Positions 59,226 through 64,000 of a DNA stretch of 64,000 nt are shown in pieces; position 1 is the stretch's first letter, and each line of letters opens with the position of its first letter. The stretch is taken from contig JBGANR010000020.1 in NCBI GenBank assembly GCA_044222225.1, positions 1 through 64,000 on the forward strand, in the 5' to 3' direction. Origin of the DNA: JBGANR01 sp044222225 (lineage in GTDB: Bacteria; Actinomycetota; Actinomycetes; Mycobacteriales; Mycobacteriaceae). The position numbers were made by a program, and so were the translations under genes. The notes under the pieces are model-generated. The model was not told the DNA's origin. It was given only the letters and a program-made list of their open reading frames with translations, and searched no databases.

Positions 59226-61538
59226 GTGACGGAAACGGGTGTCATCGATAAGCAGGAGGCGTCGCGGCCTCGTCGGGGAAGCGGCCTCTCGGGCATGGTG
59301 CTCGCCGAGCTCAGGGCCATAGCCGGCGAACTGGGCATCCGCGGTACCTCCGGGATGCGAAAGGGCGATCTGATCGCCGCGATCGCCGAGCGGGCGGACG
59401 GCGGGCCGGCAGCGCCGCCGCGCACTCGTGCCCCGCGCAAGACCGCAGACGCCGCGGCGCCCGCGGCCGCCGAGCCGGCGGTCGCCGCTGCTCCGGCAGC
59501 CGCCGAGGCCGCGGCCCCTCGCGACCGTGTGACCAGCGACGTCGCGGCTCCCGTGACGTCCGCCCCGGTCCGGACGCCGGAGGCCGTCAAGGCCGAAGCG
59601 CCGGCCGAGAAGGTCGCGACGCCGGACAAGGGTGCCGCGGTGGAGAAGGCTTCGGCTGTCGAGAAGGCCCCGGCCGTCGAGAAGGCTCCGGCTGCTGAGA
59701 AGAGCACGGTGGCCGACAAGGCCCCGAAGGCTGAGAAGTCCCCGGTGGCAGAGAAGGCGCCCGTGGCGGAGAAGGCCGCGGTCGTCGACAAGACGCCGGC
59801 GTCGGTCGAGACGCCGGCCGAGGGCTCTCGCGACAAGGGCGCGGACCGAGGTGACGAGCGCCAGGACGAGTCCGGCAAGGACGGTGACCGTCGAGTGGAC
59901 ACGAACAAGGACGACGCGACGAAGAGCACGGACCGCCGCGACAACGCGCGCCGGGACGACGCCGGCGACGACCAGCAGGGTGACGATCAGCAGGGCGGCG
60001 GACGCCGTCGCCGGCGCGACCGTGGCCAGAACGCGGGCGATGCCAAGGGCGATCGCCCGAACACCCAGCAGGGCGGCCAGAACGCGGGCCAGGGCAATCA
60101 GTCCCAGGCCAGGGACGGCCAGGGCGGTCAGACGCGGGACAATCAGGCCCGCGACAACCAGGCGCGCGACGGCCAGAACCGCGACAACCAGGCCAGGGAC
60201 AACCAGAATCCTCGCGGCCAGGGCGGCGAGAATCAGGGCGGCCCGCAGAACCGGCAGCGCAACAGCAACAACGATGACGACGACGAGAACGGCAGGGGCC
60301 GGCGCGGCCGGCGCTTCCGGGAGCGGCGTCGGGGACGCGACCGCGTCGAGGTCGGCTCGGATCCGCAGCTCGCCGAAGACGATGTCGTGCAGCCCGTCGC
60401 GGGCATCCTCGACGTGCTCGACAACTACGCGTTCGTCCGGACCTCCGGCTACCTCGCCGGCCCCAACGACGTCTACGTGTCGATGAACCTCGTGCGTCGC
60501 AACGGTCTGCGCCGCGGTGACGCGATCACCGGCGCCGTGCGCATCGGCAAGGAGGGCGAGAACGTCGGCACCGGCAACAACCGGCAGAAGTTCAACCCGC
60601 TGGTGCGGCTGGACACCGTCAACGGCACCGATCCGGAGACGGCCAAGAAGCGTCCGGAGTTCAACAAGCTGACACCGCTGTACCCGAATCAGCGGCTGCG
60701 GCTGGAGACGACCCCGGATCGCATCTCGACTCGCGTCATCGACCTCATCATGCCGATCGGCAAGGGGCAGCGCGCCCTCATCGTCAGCCCCCCGAAGGCG
60801 GGCAAGACGACGATCATGCAGAACATCGCCCACGCGATCACCACCAACAATCCGGAATGCCACCTCATGGTGGTGCTCGTCGACGAGCGTCCGGAGGAGG
60901 TGACCGACATGCAGCGGTCGGTGCGCGGCGAGGTCATCGCCTCCACCTTCGACCGTCCGCCGTCAGATCACACGTCGGTCGCCGAGCTCGCCATCGAGCG
61001 GGCCAAGCGGCTCGTCGAGAACGGCAAGGACGTCGTCGTCCTGCTCGACTCGATCACGCGGCTGGGGCGTGCGTACAACAACTCCTCGCCGGCGTCGGGC
61101 CGCATCCTGTCCGGCGGCGTCGATTCGACGGCCCTCTACCCGCCGAAGCGGTTCCTCGGTGCGGCGCGCAACATCGAGAACGGCGGCTCGCTGACCATCA
61201 TCGCGACGACGATGGTCGAGACCGGCTCGACAGGCGACACGGTGATCTTCGAGGAGTTCAAGGGCACCGGCAACGCCGAGCTCAAGCTCGATCGCAAGAT
61301 CGCCGAGCGGCGCGTCTTCCCGGCCGTCGACGTCAACCCGTCGAGCACCCGTAAGGACGAGCTGCTGCTCTCGCCGGAGGAGTTCGGCGTCGTCTACAAG
61401 CTGCGCCGGGTGCTCTCGGGCCTCGACAGCCAGCAGGCGATCGACCTGCTGATCAGTCAGCTGAAGAAGACCAAGACGAACTACGAGTTCCTGCTGCAGG
61501 TGCAGCAGAACACCCCGGGTTCGATGTCCGACAACTGA
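59226..61538 (+). CDS. rho: transcription termination factor Rho with large N-terminal insertion
   Basis: 770 aa, about 350 more than E. coli Rho. N-terminal Rho_N helix (V-L-A-E-L-R-A-I-A-G-E-L-G-I-R) at about 20-60. Low-complexity region of about 300 residues: first E-K-A-P-(A/V)-V-type repeats, later R-D-N-Q-A-type repeats, then a basic R-R-G-R-R-F-R-E block. RNA-binding and ATPase core from about 380: G-I-L-D-V-L-D-N-Y-A-F-V-R, Walker A P-P-K-A-G-K-T-T, V-L-L-D-S-I-T-R-L and the Q/R loop region. Hexameric RNA helicase ending transcription. Such insertions are known in high-GC Actinobacteria and help use structured RNA. AGGAAAGGAAA precedes the GTG. Confidence 0.94.
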   Translation: MTETGVIDKQEASRPRRGSGLSGMVLAELRAIAGELGIRGTSGMRKGDLIAAIAERADGGPAAPPRTRAPRKTADAAAPAAAEPAVAAAPAAAEAAAPRDRVTSDVAAPVTSAPVRTPEAVKAEAPAEKVATPDKGAAVEKASAVEKAPAVEKAPAAEKSTVADKAPKAEKSPVAEKAPVAEKAAVVDKTPASVETPAEGSRDKGADRGDERQDESGKDGDRRVDTNKDDATKSTDRRDNARRDDAGDDQQGDDQQGGGRRRRRDRGQNAGDAKGDRPNTQQGGQNAGQGNQSQARDGQGGQTRDNQARDNQARDGQNRDNQARDNQNPRGQGGENQGGPQNRQRNSNNDDDDENGRGRRGRRFRERRRGRDRVEVGSDPQLAEDDVVQPVAGILDVLDNYAFVRTSGYLAGPNDVYVSMNLVRRNGLRRGDAITGAVRIGKEGENVGTGNNRQKFNPLVRLDTVNGTDPETAKKRPEFNKLTPLYPNQRLRLETTPDRISTRVIDLIMPIGKGQRALIVSPPKAGKTTIMQNIAHAITTNNPECHLMVVLVDERPEEVTDMQRSVRGEVIASTFDRPPSDHTSVAELAIERAKRLVENGKDVVVLLDSITRLGRAYNNSSPASGRILSGGVDSTALYPPKRFLGAARNIENGGSLTIIATTMVETGSTGDTVIFEEFKGTGNAELKLDRKIAERRVFPAVDVNPSSTRKDELLLSPEEFGVVYKLRRVLSGLDSQQAIDLLISQLKKTKTNYEFLLQVQQNTPGSMSDN

Positions 61539-61546
61539 TCGCCTTC

Positions 61547-61592
61547 GAATGAGAACGCCCGCACCGGGAGATCGGTGCGGGCGTTCTCATTC
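61547..61592. terminator. perfect 20-bp hairpin between convergent rho and kinase genes
   Basis: GAATGAGAACGCCCGCACCG (61547-61566), six-base loop, exact reverse complement (61573-61592). It lies 8 bp after the rho stop and 22 bp before the kinase stop. The stem base gives T's on both strands, so it should serve both genes. Confidence 0.8.
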
Positions 61593-61614
61593 GCCGGAGA
61601 ACCGGCGGGAAAGG

Positions 61615-63285
61615 CTACTCCGGCAGGTAGTCGTCGACGGCCCGGGCGATGTCGGCGAGCCGGCCGCAGTTCGCCGTGCTGGACTGCTGCAGGCCGATCC
61701 ACAGCGTGCCGTTGGACGCCGACTTGTAGGCGAGGACGCAGAAACCGGCGGCCGTCGAGTTGGTGTTCGTCGCGTTGAACTGGCGCCACTTGTCGTTGAC
61801 GACGCTGGCGGTGCCGCTGTCCCAGTCGGTCGAGTTCTGGAAGGTGGCGAACTTGACGTCGACGTTCCCGTTCTTGCTGTCGACGCCCTTGCAGGCCCAC
61901 TTGACGCCGCTGGTGTTGCGCTGTCCGGGGTCGTCGAGGAGCGCCGAGATGCCGAGATTCGTGATGACGTCGCTCGGGATCTTGCAGGGATCGATGTAGT
62001 TCTCCCGCAGGACGGCGACCTTGTCGATCGACGGCTTCGTCGAGGTGGACGTCGTGGGAGCAGTGGGCCCCGGGTCGTCCGAGCCGCTGGACATGATGAT
62101 GACGACGGCGGCGATGACGGCCGCGATGGTGACGACGACCGCGCAGGCGATGAGGACGTTCTTGTTTCCGGACTTCGCCGGGGGCGTCGGCGACGCCGGC
62201 CGCACCGGTTGCGGCTGCTGCCACGACTGCTGCGGGGGGCCGTTCCACGACTGCTGCGGGCCGGACTGTCCGGTGTATCCCTGATGCGGACCGGCCTGCG
62301 TGGGAGGTGACTGGTAATTCGGATGCGGGACCGACGGCTGCGAGCCCGGAGTGATCGGCATCACCGGCATGGACGGCATCGACGGTCGGCTGATCGGTCC
62401 GCGGCCGATGGTGGTGCTGTCCGGAACCGCGCTGGCCGGCAGCGCGGCGTGCGTGCCGGCGGCGGCGGAGAGGGCCTGGGCGAACGCGCGGCAACTGCCG
62501 AAACGCTGCGTCGCGTGCTTGGCCATTCCGCGGGCGATGACGCCGTCGACGGCGGGCGGCAGACCCGGCCGGTTGTGCGACGGGACGGGCGGAGGGGCCG
62601 TCAGATGCTTGCCGATGACGGTGGCGCTGGACGCCGAGCCGAACGGCTTCTGTCCGGTGAGCAGGTGGACCGCGGTGCACGCGAGGCTGTACTGGTCGGT
62701 GCGGCCGTCGAGATGATCGCCGGAGAGCTGCTCGGGCGAGCAGTAGTCGACGGTGCCGACGGTGGTGCCGATCGCCGTCAGCTCGCTGGGCTCGTCGGCG
62801 CGGGCGATGCCGAAGTCGCCGAGCATGATCCGGGGTGTCGATCCGCTGGAATCGATGAGGATGTTGCCGGGTTTGACGTCGCGGTGCAGCAGCCCCTTGC
62901 TGTGCGCGTAGTCGAGGGCGTCCGCGACGGCGTTGATGATGGCGATGACCTGCCCGAGCGGCAGACCGGCCGGATTCTGCAGGAGCATCGCCGACGCGTC
63001 GGGCCCGGGCACGAGCTTCATGCTCATCCAGAGGCGGCCCTCGTCCTCGCCGCGGTCGTAGACGGGCACGATGTTCGGGTGGTCGAGCGCACCCGCGAGG
63101 TCGGCTTCACGTTCGAAACGGCCGCGATAGGTGTTGTCGTCCGAGAAGCGGTCGGCGAGTACCTTGAGGGCGTCCGTCCGGGGTAGGCGGGGGTGCCGGG
63201 CGGCGTAGACGGCGCCCATGCCGCCGGTGCCGAGGACGCGTTCGATCGTGTATCCGCCGATGACGGCGCCGGCCGGTTCGGTCAC
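61615..63285 (-). CDS. PknH-like transmembrane Ser/Thr protein kinase
   Basis: 556 aa from GTG 63285, with GAGGAGG upstream. Kinase domain (about 10-270): G-T-G-G-M-G-A-V-Y loop, A-L-K-V-L (Lys), H-R-D-V-K-P-G-N-I-L catalytic loop, G-D-F-G-I-A, and G-T-V-D-Y-C-S-P-E-Q. A Pro/Gln-rich juxtamembrane linker (about 300-375) with Q-Q-S-W repeats follows, then one membrane helix (N-V-L-I-A-C-A-V-V-V-T-I-A-A-V-I-A). The extracellular C-terminal domain of about 150 residues (D-P-C-K-I-P, W-A-C-K, A-N-C-G-R-L) looks like a PknH/DUF3558-type sensor with paired cysteines. Converges with rho. Confidence 0.88.
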   Translation of the reverse strand: MTEPAGAVIGGYTIERVLGTGGMGAVYAARHPRLPRTDALKVLADRFSDDNTYRGRFEREADLAGALDHPNIVPVYDRGEDEGRLWMSMKLVPGPDASAMLLQNPAGLPLGQVIAIINAVADALDYAHSKGLLHRDVKPGNILIDSSGSTPRIMLGDFGIARADEPSELTAIGTTVGTVDYCSPEQLSGDHLDGRTDQYSLACTAVHLLTGQKPFGSASSATVIGKHLTAPPPVPSHNRPGLPPAVDGVIARGMAKHATQRFGSCRAFAQALSAAAGTHAALPASAVPDSTTIGRGPISRPSMPSMPVMPITPGSQPSVPHPNYQSPPTQAGPHQGYTGQSGPQQSWNGPPQQSWQQPQPVRPASPTPPAKSGNKNVLIACAVVVTIAAVIAAVVIIMSSGSDDPGPTAPTTSTSTKPSIDKVAVLRENYIDPCKIPSDVITNLGISALLDDPGQRNTSGVKWACKGVDSKNGNVDVKFATFQNSTDWDSGTASVVNDKWRQFNATNTNSTAAGFCVLAYKSASNGTLWIGLQQSSTANCGRLADIARAVDDYLPE

Positions 63286-63417
63286 CTGAGCCTCCTCGTG
63301 TGCTCGACGTCCGCGCTGGCGGACGGGATCTCGGTCCGCGCGCGCGGACGCGAATGGTCGACGTTCATGAGCACAGTAGCACTATCTAGTGATCCTTAAA
63401 CGTCAGGTGATGATCTG

Positions 63418-64000
63418 CTAGTGAGGGAGCACGGTGTCGACCTCGTAGGCGATCGAACTCAGGTCGTCGCACACGCCTCCGGTGGTGCCTTCGCGCGGCT
63501 CGATCGAGATCTCCAGCAGCCCGTCCTCGCCCGGGCCGTCGTAGCCGACGTAGCAGCGGGTCTCCGTCTTGTAGAGGCGCCAGCCCTGACGGCCCGGCAG
63601 CGGTGTCCGGTCCGGCGAGGACCGGCGCTTCGCCGCCTCCGCCGCGCCGTCCGTGCCGCTCCGATGGACGACGAAGGACACGGTGTGGTTGCGCAGCTGC
63701 GCCACGCACCCCACCTCGGCGGTCGTGAGCGGACCGACGCCGGCCCTGGCCAGCGTGCTGTCCGGGATGCGGCACGGGTCCATGACGCCGTCCACGACGA
63801 TCGTGCCGTTGATCAACGTCCCGCTGGGCTTCGTCCCGGTGGGTGACGTGGGCGTCCCGGTCCCGCTGGTCGCTCCGGACGTCGTGCTGACGGACGACGT
63901 GCCGGGCGGCGCGGCATCGTTCGTCTTGCGCTTCTCGAGGTACACGAACACCCCGGCCACCACGAGTGCGACGACGAGCACGCCGATGCCGGCGACGAGG
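63418..64000 (-). CDS. membrane-anchored protein with DUF3558-like domain, 5' part cut by window edge
   Basis: C-terminal 193 residues only; the frame runs off the end of the window. One membrane helix (G-V-L-V-V-A-L-V-V-A-G-V-F-V-Y), a Thr/Ser/Pro/Gly-rich spacer, then an extracellular domain starting D-P-C-R-I-P with further Cys residues (V-G-C-V-A, R-C-Y-V-G-Y, V-C-D-D-L). The pattern parallels the adjacent kinase's sensor domain (D-P-C-K-I-P), so the missing part may be a second kinase, or it may be a stand-alone sensor. Transcribed towards the kinase gene with a gap of about 130 bp that holds no gene. Confidence 0.65.
   Translation of the reverse strand, partial: LVAGIGVLVVALVVAGVFVYLEKRKTNDAAPPGTSSVSTTSGATSGTGTPTSPTGTKPSGTLINGTIVVDGVMDPCRIPDSTLARAGVGPLTTAEVGCVAQLRNHTVSFVVHRSGTDGAAEAAKRRSSPDRTPLPGRQGWRLYKTETRCYVGYDGPGEDGLLEISIEPREGTTGGVCDDLSSIAYEVDTVLPH

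Noticed and set aside
1..64000. Insertion sequences, prophage genes or CRISPR arrays
   Set aside because: No transposase, integrase, phage structural gene, cas gene or regularly spaced repeat array was seen on either strand.

Overview
The window looks like chromosomal DNA of a high-GC actinobacterium of the order Mycobacteriales (Gordonia, Tsukamurella, Dietzia or Williamsia-like). This rests on gene content and gene order: the SigE-RseA-HtrA-TatB-Mrp block, the fadE25-lcp1-rmlD-wbbL-manB block, a full-length Kgd (2-oxoglutarate decarboxylase/dehydrogenase) and the argS-lysA-hom-thrC-thrB-rho run all have close counterparts in Mycobacterium tuberculosis. I cannot fix the genus from sequence alone.

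Layout. (1) 1-5.56 kb is an accessory island. It is visibly less GC-rich than the rest, with short orphan genes and hairpin terminators. Its most interesting content is a divergent pair: a protein with a HEPN-type R-N-x3-H motif plus a C-terminal ribbon-helix-helix-like segment, opposite a DUF4062 (TIR-like fold) protein. A coiled-coil protein, a membrane protein with an abnormal 5' end and a double helix-turn-helix protein follow. (2) 5.69-10.5 kb holds ordinary accessory metabolism: a RibD/DHFR-like reductase, a MerR/amidohydrolase divergent pair with a classic MerR promoter, and two methyltransferases. (3) 10.6-16.6 kb is the cell-wall block: FadE25, the LCP ligase, dTDP-rhamnose synthesis (RmlD), the rhamnosyltransferase WbbL and a sugar-1-phosphate nucleotidyltransferase. 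(4) 16.6-29 kb is the envelope-stress and ion block: O-methyltransferase, sigE, rseA, htrA, tatB, mrp, a lytic transglycosylase, DUF1003, an MgtE_N/CBS protein, a GsiB-like membrane protein, a ParB-like protein, a phosphoesterase, a SUFU-like protein and corA. (5) 29-32.7 kb holds a lipoprotein and a short-chain dehydrogenase/Baeyer-Villiger monooxygenase pair divergent from a TetR regulator with two palindromic operators. (6) 32.8-42.4 kb holds kgd, then an overlapping xi-GST/EcsC/fused ABC exporter operon. (7) 42.6-50.3 kb holds an SbcD/SbcC-like nuclease pair, a methionine aminopeptidase, a slipin, a double-MerR regulator and an MFS exporter. (8) 50.3-61.6 kb holds tRNA-Arg(CCG), DUF305 and DUF3105 membrane proteins, and the tightly overlapping argS-lysA-hom-thrC-thrB operon (Asp-family amino acids), followed by rho with its own promoter and a leader of about 300 nt. 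(9) 61.6-64 kb holds a PknH-type Ser/Thr kinase and the cut-off 3' part of a second membrane-anchored protein with a similar extracellular domain.

A recurrent theme is leaderless transcription. At least fifteen genes carry a TANNNT -10 hexamer 5-8 nt before an ATG or GTG, so the start codon would be at or next to +1. Two ECF-type promoters (GGAA-N16-GTT class) in the sigE region suggest that SigE drives both itself and its own anti-sigma factor. All domain names come from reading motifs; no database search was run.
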